From Candidatus Hydrogenedentota bacterium (lineage in GTDB: Bacteria; Hydrogenedentota; Hydrogenedentia; Hydrogenedentales; SLHB01): a stretch of DNA of 12,482 bases. Location: assembly GCA_013349485.1 (NCBI GenBank), contig DUZM01000075.1, positions 1 to 12,482 on the forward strand. The letters are read 5' to 3'. Shown piece by piece: positions 1-6,433 of the stretch (positions within the stretch are counted from its first letter, which is position 1; each line of letters begins with the position of its first letter). The position numbers and the translations under genes are program-made. The notes under the pieces are model-generated. The model was not told where the DNA came from. It worked only from the letters and a program-made list of their open reading frames with translations, and did not search any database.

Positions 1-1084
1 CTCGTGTTCTGCCCAGCAAATCCTGCGCTCGCCTGTTCGCGTCGAGCAGTATCCCCGTGGCCGTGTCGGCCACAAAGGCGGCATCGCTGGTACGGTCAAA
101 TAGGCCGCGGTATCGCGCCTCGCTCGTCTTCGGCTCCGGAACGTCCTGCAGCGCAGCGAGGATGCGGACGGGCGCGCCGGCAGCGTCGCGAAGCAAGGAC
201 AACAGCAGCCGGCCTCGCACCAACGCCCCGTCCTTGCGACGCCAACGGACGTCCTTCTCGAACGATTTGCGCGCACCATCGAGTAGACCCCGCAGGATTG
301 GCGACCCGTCATCGAGGCCCATGAGTGCCGCGTAAGACGCCCCGGCGAGTTCCGCTGCATTGTGTCCGAGCATCTTCTGCATGGCTGCATTGGAATCGAC
401 GACGCGGCCCTCGAGGTCACAGAGTGCCATGCCGCTTTCCGCCTCGTCGAACACGGCGCGGAACCGGCTCTCACTCTCGCGCAGTTCGCGCAGAAGGAAA
501 TTCACCGTCAGCATATGGGCAATTCGCGAAGCCATCAGCTGCACCGTTCTCTCCGTGTCAACAGTGAAAGCGCGCGGTTCTCTATGGCTGACATTCAACA
601 CGCCTATCGTTTCCCCCTTAACACGGAGCGGAAAGCATATCAGCGAGCCAATCCGCACCGGGCTGTCGGCCAACGGGATAAAGGCCGGTTCGCCATCCGC
701 ATCCGGCACATGCATGGCTTCGCCCGACGCCGCCACGCGACCCGCAATGCCTTCGCCCACCCGGAACTGCTTGCCCGGCCAGACACCGGGCCCGAACGTC
801 TTCCCCTCCTCCTCGACGCAGTCGGCCACCGCCCGCAGCTCAAGATGCTGCCCGCCCTCATCGCAAAGCATGATCGAGCAGTTCTCGCCGTCAAATTGGG
901 ATACCAGCACGCCAAGCAGCCCCCGGCATAGCTCCATTTCGTCCGTCTCGATGCGCTCCATCTCATCGATTTGGAGCAGCAAAGACAGCTTCTCGAGCAG
1001 CCGCGCATTCCGGCCACTGACGCGATCCAGCGTGTCCGCCCACGAGGGCGACCCGCCGTCGCTTGTCCTACGGCTAGGTTTCAT
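1..1084 (-). CDS. GAF-PAS-PAS sensory protein, C-terminal part outside the window
   Basis: My translation from the ATG at 1084-1082 stays open for 361 codons to the left edge, so the product is partial. Residues about 40-200 look like a GAF domain (CSIMLCDEGG strand near 69-78, VGEGIAGRVAASGE at 109-122, SLICFPL and GVLNVSH at 147-167). Residues about 203-315 form a PAS domain (ESRFRAVFDEAESGMALCD, then SNAAMQKMLG). A second PAS starts near 323 (ARYRGLFDRTSDAAFVAD) and is cut off. No transmembrane segment is seen, so the visible part is cytoplasmic and probably senses a small ligand or redox/energy state. The missing C-terminus decides whether it is a histidine kinase, a diguanylate cyclase or a transcription activator. 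An in-frame TAA at 1090-1088 makes 1084 the first possible ATG; purine-rich GGGGTAAAGG lies directly upstream. Frame and domain order are clear; output function is unknown. Confidence 0.85.
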   Translation of the reverse strand, partial: MKPSRRTSDGGSPSWADTLDRVSGRNARLLEKLSLLLQIDEMERIETDEMELCRGLLGVLVSQFDGENCSIMLCDEGGQHLELRAVADCVEEEGKTFGPGVWPGKQFRVGEGIAGRVAASGEAMHVPDADGEPAFIPLADSPVRIGSLICFPLRVKGETIGVLNVSHREPRAFTVDTERTVQLMASRIAHMLTVNFLLRELRESESRFRAVFDEAESGMALCDLEGRVVDSNAAMQKMLGHNAAELAGASYAALMGLDDGSPILRGLLDGARKSFEKDVRWRRKDGALVRGRLLLSLLRDAAGAPVRILAALQDVPEPKTSEARYRGLFDRTSDAAFVADTATGILLDANRRAQDLLGRTR

Positions 1085-1141
1085 CCTTTACCCCAAGGCT
1101 AACCACTTGCAGGATCTTCAGAAAGGCTTGGTGCGCTTGTA

Positions 1142-1172
1142 ATAATACTCTAACGCGCCGCAACCATGTCAA
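1142..1172 (-). promoter_or_regulatory. Candidate sigma70-type promoter for the GAF-PAS gene
   Basis: On the minus strand a perfect TTGACA (1172-1167) is followed after 19 bases by TATTAT (1147-1142), giving a leader of about 50 bases before the ATG at 1084. The spacer is two bases longer than ideal, so the promoter may be weak or activator-dependent. It suggests the sensor gene can be transcribed apart from the oxidoreductase upstream of it. The rest of 1085-1327 holds no gene or RNA that I can support. Confidence 0.45.
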
Positions 1173-1327
1173 GCCGAAACGAGTCGCCAAACTTGCCGCT
1201 CGATTCTCGCATTTGCTGCCGCGTTTCGTGCCTCGGCGGGGAGAAGTCGTATTCAACCGGTAAACCGCCTGACACGCGAAGCGATAGAAAACCCGCTCAT
1301 CGGCAGCACAACAGTCCGCCGTCGGCG

Positions 1328-2827
1328 TCAGCTTGGGTGTTTCTCGAGGAAGACGAGGACGTCGGTGACGTTCGCCCCGCTGCGTAAGGGCGCTGAGCAG
1401 TCCCACCGATTTTCGACGGCTTTCTTGGCGGTTGCGGCGAGGCGGGTGTCGCCCAGGAAGACGGCCCCCCGGAGTTGTCCGTCGCGAAAGACGAATCGGT
1501 AGTACTTGTCGTCGTCCTGTGCGCACACGACATCGTAGCTGGCGTCGTCCGGCGCGAACGTGCCGATACTGAACAGGTCAATGCCGAGCACTTTGAGCAT
1601 GTTTGAGCGCGGGATGCCACCGAACGCAGTTGCGAGCCCCGCAGCGTTTATGCCCGCAATGGTGCCCTGATATTGCGCGGGACTCCAGGTGCCATAGAGA
1701 ACGCCTTGGTGCTCGGCCACGTCGCCGGCGGCGAAAACATCCGGATGGGACGTCGTCAGGTGGTTGTCGACCACTATGCCTTTGTTAACCTCAAGCCCTG
1801 CTTGTCGCGCGAGGTAGCTGTTAGGCCGTACGCCTGCCGTGACGACAACGACCTCGCCGCTTACGCTCGCACCGTCGCCCAGCCGGACATCCCGTGCACG
1901 TTCGTCGCCGAGTATCTCTTCGACCTTGACGCCTGTCCGCACGTCGATGCCTAGGCCGGCCACGTGGCGTTCGAGAAGCGCCCCGGCCTCCGGCGTAAGT
2001 TGACGCGGCAGCAGCCAGCCGAACCCTTCGAGAACCGTCACATGCACGCCATGCCGTGCGAGCGCGGCCGCGGTCTCGAGCCCGAGGAGCCCGCCGCCGA
2101 TGCAGACGCACCGCCCCGCGGCCTTGGCCGCGTCGAGGATTGCATCCGCGTCTCCCCGCGTGCGAAGCGTCATCACGCCCTCTTTGTAGGCGCCCGCAAT
2201 TGGCGGCATGAAGGGGTGCGAGCCTGCGGTAATGATAAGCTTCTCGAACGTTTCGCGCTGGCCGGTGCTCAGCTCAACCCAGTTGTCCTCAATGGAAAAC
2301 GACACGGCCTCAGCCCCGGGAATCAGGTCGATTCTATGTTCGGCGTACCACGACTCGGGATGTATGGGCAACGCGCTCGCATCGACCTCGCCGGCCAAGT
2401 ACCGCGTCAGATTCAGGCGATAGTAGGGTAGCGCGGGTTCTTTGGAGATGACGACGATGTCCGCTTCGGGCGACGCGGCGCGGAGCGCTTCCGCGGCCGA
2501 AACGCCTGCGATGCCGCTCCCGAGGATCACGACCTTCGGGGCTCGCTCGCCGGCCACGGCAGCCTCGGCCCGCGCCTCGAGCGTCTCAAACTCGTCGGCA
2601 CGCGCCCCGCACACCGGGCACACGGCCGGCGGACCAGCGCCTGCGTGTAAATAGTTGCAGATTACGCACCGCCAATTCGCGGGTTTCTTGGAAGCGGGCA
2701 TCTGCTCGACGTACGGCTCGAAATCGTCCCGCGAGGCGCCGCACACGGGGCATACCTCGGGCGGTTCAGCCCCGCGATGAACATAGCCGCATACGGCGCA
2801 TCGCCACGCGGCATCTCCTTGCGTCAT
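1328..2827 (-). CDS. Double rubredoxin-like module fused to NAD(P)H/FAD-dependent oxidoreductase
   Basis: The 499-residue protein has two short rubredoxin-like knuckles in tandem: C10/C13 with C26/C29 (CAVCG...CPVCG) and C54/C57 with C70/C73 (CVIC...CPVCG), each able to bind one iron or zinc. A pyridine-nucleotide disulfide oxidoreductase core follows: FAD-binding GSGIAG at 103-108, NAD(P)-binding GGGLLGLE at 244-251, and the second FAD motif DVFAAGDV at 363-370. The C-terminal part (LKVLGIDLFSIG near 411-422) resembles the NirB N-terminal / rubredoxin-reductase family. Expected role: take electrons from NAD(P)H and pass them through FAD to rubredoxin centres in the same cytoplasmic chain. 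The start at 2827 has AAGGA nine bases upstream. The rubrerythrin gene lies 191 bases upstream on the same strand, suggesting peroxide or oxygen reduction as the sink. The native acceptor is inferred; an NADH oxidase or coenzyme disulfide reductase role is less likely, since no redox Cys is seen in the FAD core. Confidence 0.9.
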   Translation of the reverse strand: MTQGDAAWRCAVCGYVHRGAEPPEVCPVCGASRDDFEPYVEQMPASKKPANWRCVICNYLHAGAGPPAVCPVCGARADEFETLEARAEAAVAGERAPKVVILGSGIAGVSAAEALRAASPEADIVVISKEPALPYYRLNLTRYLAGEVDASALPIHPESWYAEHRIDLIPGAEAVSFSIEDNWVELSTGQRETFEKLIITAGSHPFMPPIAGAYKEGVMTLRTRGDADAILDAAKAAGRCVCIGGGLLGLETAAALARHGVHVTVLEGFGWLLPRQLTPEAGALLERHVAGLGIDVRTGVKVEEILGDERARDVRLGDGASVSGEVVVVTAGVRPNSYLARQAGLEVNKGIVVDNHLTTSHPDVFAAGDVAEHQGVLYGTWSPAQYQGTIAGINAAGLATAFGGIPRSNMLKVLGIDLFSIGTFAPDDASYDVVCAQDDDKYYRFVFRDGQLRGAVFLGDTRLAATAKKAVENRWDCSAPLRSGANVTDVLVFLEKHPS

Positions 2828-3018
2828 GGCGCTTTATCCTTATGTAGCGATCGGTACCCAGATGGTGGCGTCCGCCCTGCCCGGCCTGTCCCAGACGTTT
2901 TCCGGCCTCCACGGTGAACGCCAATACCACCCCCGATGTCGCCCTGGCCTGTTTCGTTTCCCCGCGCTCACGCTAGTCGAAAGGCGCTCCCCTCCGTGCG
3001 GCTTGTACGATATCCGTT

Positions 3019-3519
3019 TCAGATGACCTCCGTGAACCGCGCCTTCGGGGCGCCGCAGACGGCACATTTATCCGGCGCCTCGCCGATAACCGTGTTGCCG
3101 CATAGGTCGCAGACGTAAACCGGGGCCGCCGGCAGGTCGTGTCCGCTTCGCACGGACGCCAGTGCTTCCGAGAACAGGCCATGGTGGACCTCTTCGACGG
3201 CGAGCGCGTTCTTGAAAGTGACGGCTGCAGCCTTATTTCCTTCTTGCTGCGCCTCCTCGACGAACTTCGGATACATCTCCTTGTACTCATGGCCCTCGCC
3301 CGCAACCGCGGCCTCGAGGTTCTCCGCGGCAGTGCCGACGCCGCCCATGACGCGGAGATGGGCGTGTGCGTGCACGGTTTCGGCGGCTGCCGCGGCCCGG
3401 AACAACTTCGCCACTTGCCTAAATCCGTCCTGCTCGACCTTCTTGGCAAACGCCAGATACTTCCGATTCGCCCGACTTTCGCCCGAAAACGCCGCTGCAA
3501 GGTTTTCGCTTGTCGCCAT
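3019..3519 (-). CDS. rbr: Rubrerythrin
   Basis: The 166-residue protein has the classic two-part layout. A ferritin-like four-helix domain (about 1-125) carries the expected diiron ligands: E14, E47 with H50 (ETVH), E75 and E78 (GEGHEY), and E109 with H112 (EEVH). A C-terminal rubredoxin-like domain has C137/C140 and C152/C155. Rubrerythrins reduce hydrogen peroxide to water in the cytoplasm of anaerobes and microaerophiles, with electrons arriving via the rubredoxin iron. The full set of ligands suggests an active enzyme, and length is slightly short of the usual 170-190. The ATG at 3519 has AAAGGGG six bases upstream. The gene downstream encodes a rubredoxin/NAD(P)H reductase fusion, a natural electron donor. 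The two may be cotranscribed, although a 191-base gap leaves room for a separate promoter. Confidence 0.96.
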   Translation of the reverse strand: MATSENLAAAFSGESRANRKYLAFAKKVEQDGFRQVAKLFRAAAAAETVHAHAHLRVMGGVGTAAENLEAAVAGEGHEYKEMYPKFVEEAQQEGNKAAAVTFKNALAVEEVHHGLFSEALASVRSGHDLPAAPVYVCDLCGNTVIGEAPDKCAVCGAPKARFTEVI

Positions 3520-3559
3520 AACACGCCCCTTTCGTGAGTTTTCCAGCCGTGGATAGCCT

Positions 3560-3604
3560 GTTTGTTCCGCGATGTGGAAACGTCGTACACCCCAAGTTTG
3601 TTCC
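3560..3604. repeat. Two direct copies of GTTTGTTCC, 36 bp apart
   Basis: GTTTGTTCC occurs at 3560-3568 and 3596-3604, each followed by a G+C run (GCG and CGCG). They sit 41 to 93 bases upstream of the rubrerythrin start. Spacing near three and a half helical turns and the position suit a regulator operator, but nine-base repeats can arise by chance. No known box is recognised. Confidence 0.3.
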
Positions 3605-3668
3605 CGCGCGCCTGTTCCACTCCCCGGGATACGCGCCGCTTCTTCAGGCCCCGATGCGCGGGGATTGC

Positions 3669-3697
3669 TTGCACAAATGCCGAGGTTCCACTACAAT
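3669..3697 (+). promoter_or_regulatory. Sigma70-type promoter of the coiled-coil/NHL/VWA/MoxR operon
   Basis: TTGCAC (3669-3674) and TACAAT (3692-3697) are separated by exactly 17 bases, so four of six and five of six positions match the consensus boxes. Transcription would start near 3704, giving a 5' leader of about 124 bases before the ATG at 3828. It is the best promoter-like sequence in the window and correctly placed for the first gene of the rightward operon. Confidence 0.6.
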
Positions 3698-3764
3698 AAA
3701 TGCGAGTAGACGCGTTCCATGGACAGGTCAGCCTTTTTGTGCTCGTTTGCCGTTCGTGGCCGCG

Positions 3765-3806
3765 AAACCGTTTGCGTTGGTAAACCGTTTACGTTGGTAA
3801 ACCGTT
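3765..3806 (+). repeat. 17-bp tandem repeat (about 2.5 copies) in the operon leader
   Basis: AAACCGTTTGCGTTGGT (3765-3781) is repeated with a single change (G to A at the tenth base) at 3782-3798, followed by a partial third copy AAACCGTT at 3799-3806. The array ends just before the GGAGG ribosome binding site at 3815-3819, which lies eight bases before the ATG at 3828. In the RNA it could bind a protein or sRNA, or tune ribosome access; in DNA it could be a tandem operator downstream of the promoter. It is too short and has no spacers, so it is not a CRISPR array. Confidence 0.75.
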
Positions 3807-3827
3807 ATATTAGCGGAGGTTGTTGTC

Positions 3828-5372
3828 ATGGACCCTTTGATTGTCATTCTTCGCAAGATACGGTTGCGGCTCACGGTACGACAGTGGATTCAATTTGCGG
3901 TTTACGGCATTTCCGCGGCGGCGATCGCGAGTTGTGTGTGCCTACTCACCACGCGCTCGGGCATCATCCTCGGCGACCCGGCCCCGGCCTACGCCCTATT
4001 GCTCGGCGCGGCTGTTCTCGGCGCCGTGGTCGCGGCCGTGTGGCGTCGGCCCAGCCTCCTGCGTTCCGCTTTGGAGGGCGACCGCACATTCAGACTCGCC
4101 GAGCGCCTCACCAGCTCGTACGAGCTAAGCGACGCAGAACACCCGATGGTCCAGGCCCTCCACGCCGATGCCCGGGGCCGTCTTGCGGGCCTGAATGTTC
4201 GCCAAGGGTTTCCGTTGGCCACCAAGCATTCGCTCCGCTGGGCCTATGTGCCGGTGTTACTTTTCCTTCTGGCTTACCTATTGCTGCCGGAGTTCGACAT
4301 TTTGGGCCGCCGGGCGCGTCAAGCCGAAGCAAAGGCGCATGAAGAAGAGCTTCGGGTGAAAGCCGAAATCCTACGCAATGCCGCCAAACCCATCCAACGA
4401 ATCCCCGAGCAGACGCATCAAGCCAGCCTGGATGCCATGGAAGGTCTTGAACGCCTGGCGGACGACCTGCAGAATGACGCCATCAACGAAAAACAGGCGT
4501 TGGCCCGCCTGACAAACCTCGCCAAGACGCTCGATCAACAGCGCAACAAGTTCCAGGCCGAGAACCCGATGCCGAAACTCGCGGCAGACACCACGAAACT
4601 CGATACCACGCAAGACATCGCAAAGGCCCTCCAGAAAAAAGACTTCGGAAAAGCCGCCGAAAAGCTGAACGAAATGCAGAAGAAACTCGAGGAGGGCGGC
4701 CTCTCGCAGGAGCAAATGAAGGCGCTATCCGAGGAAATGAACCAATTGGCCGACATGATGGCGAAAATGAACATGGACTCACAGCTCAGCCAAGAGCTGG
4801 CCGAGGCGCTGAAGAACGCCGGGCAATGCATGTGCGAGTCCGGGCAGTTGTCCGAGACCCTCGATGCGCTCGAGCAGGCCCAGCTATCGCTCAAAGACCT
4901 CGAGTCCATAGCGAAACAGCTCGAGCAGATGGAAACCCTTCTCGCCGAGTGCGGAAACTGCATGGGATGCCTGGGCGGCCAGTGCCCCGGCCGGTACGCG
5001 GGCATCGGCGGTAACTGGCAGGAGGGCGAAGGCCCCTGGGGCGGCGGCGGGATGGGCCGACGGGGCACCGGCCGGGGCGGACGCGTCGGCGACCTGCCCG
5101 ACGTCGACGGCGCGTACGACGCGACGATGCTGCCGGGCGACCTGACCAAAGGCAAGATCCTCGCCAGCATCCTTCAACGCGGGGCGCCTAACGAGGACGC
5201 GCAATCGAGTCGCGAATACGCCGCGGGCGCGTTTGTCGAGGTGCGCCAACAAGCCGAACAGGCGCTCAACAAAGAGGAAATCCCGCCGGGCTCGAAGGAG
5301 TTCGTGCGCCAGTACTTTGGGTCGCTCGACCCGACTTCTCAATCCGATGACGCTGATGGGACGGCTGAGTGA
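3828..5372 (+). CDS. Membrane-anchored coiled-coil protein with Cys/Gly-rich patch, MoxR/VWA operon
   Basis: This 514-residue protein has three likely transmembrane helices (about 22-42, 54-72 and 138-154). A long charged alpha-helical region with Gln/Glu/Lys-rich coiled-coil character follows (about 160-370). Next comes a cysteine-rich stretch (C334, C336, C375, C378, C381, C386), a Gly/Arg-rich linker (390-420) and a compact C-terminal segment ending with an EFVRQYFGSLD motif (491-501). I recognise the layout from uncharacterised proteins, loosely DUF4175-like, that accompany VWA/MoxR clusters in planctomycete-type bacteria; no enzymatic motif is visible. It probably forms an oligomeric scaffold at the inner membrane; which side the coiled coil faces cannot be settled by reading. 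It is the first gene of the operon: GGAGG lies eight bases before the ATG, and a promoter lies 130 bases upstream. The Cys pairs could bind a metal. Function is unknown. Confidence 0.88.
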   Translation: MDPLIVILRKIRLRLTVRQWIQFAVYGISAAAIASCVCLLTTRSGIILGDPAPAYALLLGAAVLGAVVAAVWRRPSLLRSALEGDRTFRLAERLTSSYELSDAEHPMVQALHADARGRLAGLNVRQGFPLATKHSLRWAYVPVLLFLLAYLLLPEFDILGRRARQAEAKAHEEELRVKAEILRNAAKPIQRIPEQTHQASLDAMEGLERLADDLQNDAINEKQALARLTNLAKTLDQQRNKFQAENPMPKLAADTTKLDTTQDIAKALQKKDFGKAAEKLNEMQKKLEEGGLSQEQMKALSEEMNQLADMMAKMNMDSQLSQELAEALKNAGQCMCESGQLSETLDALEQAQLSLKDLESIAKQLEQMETLLAECGNCMGCLGGQCPGRYAGIGGNWQEGEGPWGGGGMGRRGTGRGGRVGDLPDVDGAYDATMLPGDLTKGKILASILQRGAPNEDAQSSREYAAGAFVEVRQQAEQALNKEEIPPGSKEFVRQYFGSLDPTSQSDDADGTAE

Positions 5373-5482
5373 AACGGCATCGGCCCCTTCGTATAGGCGC
5401 TTTGCGCGCTCGGCGAATCGTTGTGTCTGAGCATGATCGAGGCAACGTGATCTTCTCATCTGTCTTTGAGGCAGACCACTGA

Positions 5483-6433
5483 ATGGCGTGGCGGAGCAGC
5501 ACCTTGCCCTTGACGAGACGCGAGTTTCTTGCCGCAGCGGCGTTGACGGGACTGTCGGCGTGCCGGGACAACGGCATGTCCCCGACGACGCGGCCTTATG
5601 TTTGGGGCAAGCAGGGACTGCGACACGGCGAGTTTCAGCATCCGCGCGCAATCGGGGCGTGGCGAGAGGAAGTATACGTCATCGACACCACGGGCCGCAT
5701 ACAGGTGTTCGACTTTGACGGCGCGTACCGCCGGGGATGGTCGACACCGGACAGCGAAAACGGCACGCCCACCGGCTTGGCTTTCAGTAGCCAGAACACG
5801 CTGCTGATTCCCGACACGCACTACAGCCAGATCATCGAGTACAGCCCCGAGGGAAGCTTGATACGCAGATGGGGAAAGTACGGAACCGGCGAAGACGAGT
5901 TCATATACCCTACCGACATCGTCCAGGCGCCGGACAACAACTATTACATCTCCGAGTACGGCCTGGGCGCCCAACGCATTCATGTCTTTGACGCCGATGG
6001 CCGGTTTGCGCGCCAATGGGGCGGGCCCGGCGACGGCGCGGGCGAGTTCAGCAGGGCAATGGCCATTGACATCGACAGCCAGGGCACGCTTCACGTGGCC
6101 GACACCGCCAATCACCGCGTCCAGTGTTTCCGCCTCGACGGGACTTTTTTGAGGACGGTGGGCGAGGGCGGGGCCGGCCCGGGGCAACTCAAATTCCCGT
6201 ATGACGTCACCGTGGCGCCGGACGATTCCGTCCTCGTGAGCGAGTACGGCAATCACCGGATTTCGCGGTTCACGTCGAACGGTGCGTTCGCGGCCTGTTA
6301 CGGCAAGCCCGGCCGCGCGCCCGGCGAGTTCGACGGCCCGCGCGGCGTCGCCGTCGCTGAGAACGGCCTGGTTTTCGTAGCCGATACAGACAACCACCGC
6401 GTCCAGCGGGTTCCCCTGGAGGTCCTTTGCTGA
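5483..6433 (+). CDS. NHL-repeat beta-propeller lipoprotein with twin-arginine signal
   Basis: The 316-residue product begins with a short N-region, TRREFL at 11-16 (a twin-arginine motif) and a hydrophobic stretch ending in the lipobox LSAC, with lipidated C27. The mature protein should therefore be exported, perhaps by Tat, and tethered to a membrane. The remainder (about 45-312) is made of NHL repeats, five to six blades, recognisable by recurring patterns such as GEF..P.AI, VADTANHRVQ (205-214), VSEYGNHRI (252-260) and VADTDNHRVQ (299-308). NHL propellers mostly bind proteins, RNA or carbohydrate; some are enzymes, but no catalytic motif is seen here. GAGG lies 11 bases before the ATG. The stop codon overlaps the start of the next VWA gene, so the two are translationally coupled and probably work together. 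Its ligand is unknown; a sensor or adaptor role is inference. Confidence 0.9.
   Translation: MAWRSSTLPLTRREFLAAAALTGLSACRDNGMSPTTRPYVWGKQGLRHGEFQHPRAIGAWREEVYVIDTTGRIQVFDFDGAYRRGWSTPDSENGTPTGLAFSSQNTLLIPDTHYSQIIEYSPEGSLIRRWGKYGTGEDEFIYPTDIVQAPDNNYYISEYGLGAQRIHVFDADGRFARQWGGPGDGAGEFSRAMAIDIDSQGTLHVADTANHRVQCFRLDGTFLRTVGEGGAGPGQLKFPYDVTVAPDDSVLVSEYGNHRISRFTSNGAFAACYGKPGRAPGEFDGPRGVAVAENGLVFVADTDNHRVQRVPLEVLC
6418..6429 (+). promoter_or_regulatory. Ribosome binding site deciding the TTG start of the 976-residue VWA gene
   Basis: GGAGG at 6418-6422 lies inside the end of the NHL gene and four bases before TTG at 6427-6429. The next codon, CTG at 6430, would be seven bases away and a GTG at 6439 sixteen. 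No ATG exists near the hydrophobic N-terminus. TTG gives the longest frame and is preferred, but spacing alone does not exclude CTG. Confidence 0.6.

Larger units (their letters stand above)
3520..3827. other. Divergent intergenic control region between rubrerythrin and the VWA/MoxR operon
   Basis: These 308 bases separate two divergent transcription units. They contain the rightward promoter and tandem-repeat leader listed separately, the rubrerythrin ribosome binding site next to 3519, and two GTTTGTTCC copies nearer the rubrerythrin side. I see no credible gene: frames reading through here lack family signals and run into the 514-residue gene out of frame. I could not pick a convincing leftward promoter for rubrerythrin. 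Confidence 0.6.

Noticed and set aside
1299..1322. Possible terminator hairpin after the oxidoreductase gene
   Set aside because: Only about six pairs with a wobble and a nine-base loop, and the T-run is nine or more bases further on; not a convincing intrinsic terminator.
1074..1620. Minus-strand frames of 150 and 107 codons around the oxidoreductase 3' end
   Set aside because: They overlap the oxidoreductase or cross the intergenic region without family signals; Arg/Ser-rich composition marks them as shadows.
2828..3018. Possible small gene or RNA between rubrerythrin and the oxidoreductase
   Set aside because: No frame with a ribosome binding site and plausible composition, no stable structure found by eye; only the AAGGA site of the oxidoreductase is supported.
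3765..3806. Tandem repeat read as a CRISPR array
   Set aside because: Units are 17 bp, directly adjacent without spacers, and no cas gene is present.
3719..4342. 207-codon plus-strand frame starting upstream of the coiled-coil gene
   Set aside because: It runs out of frame into a well-supported gene, has low-complexity Arg/Pro/Gly content, and no good ribosome binding site.
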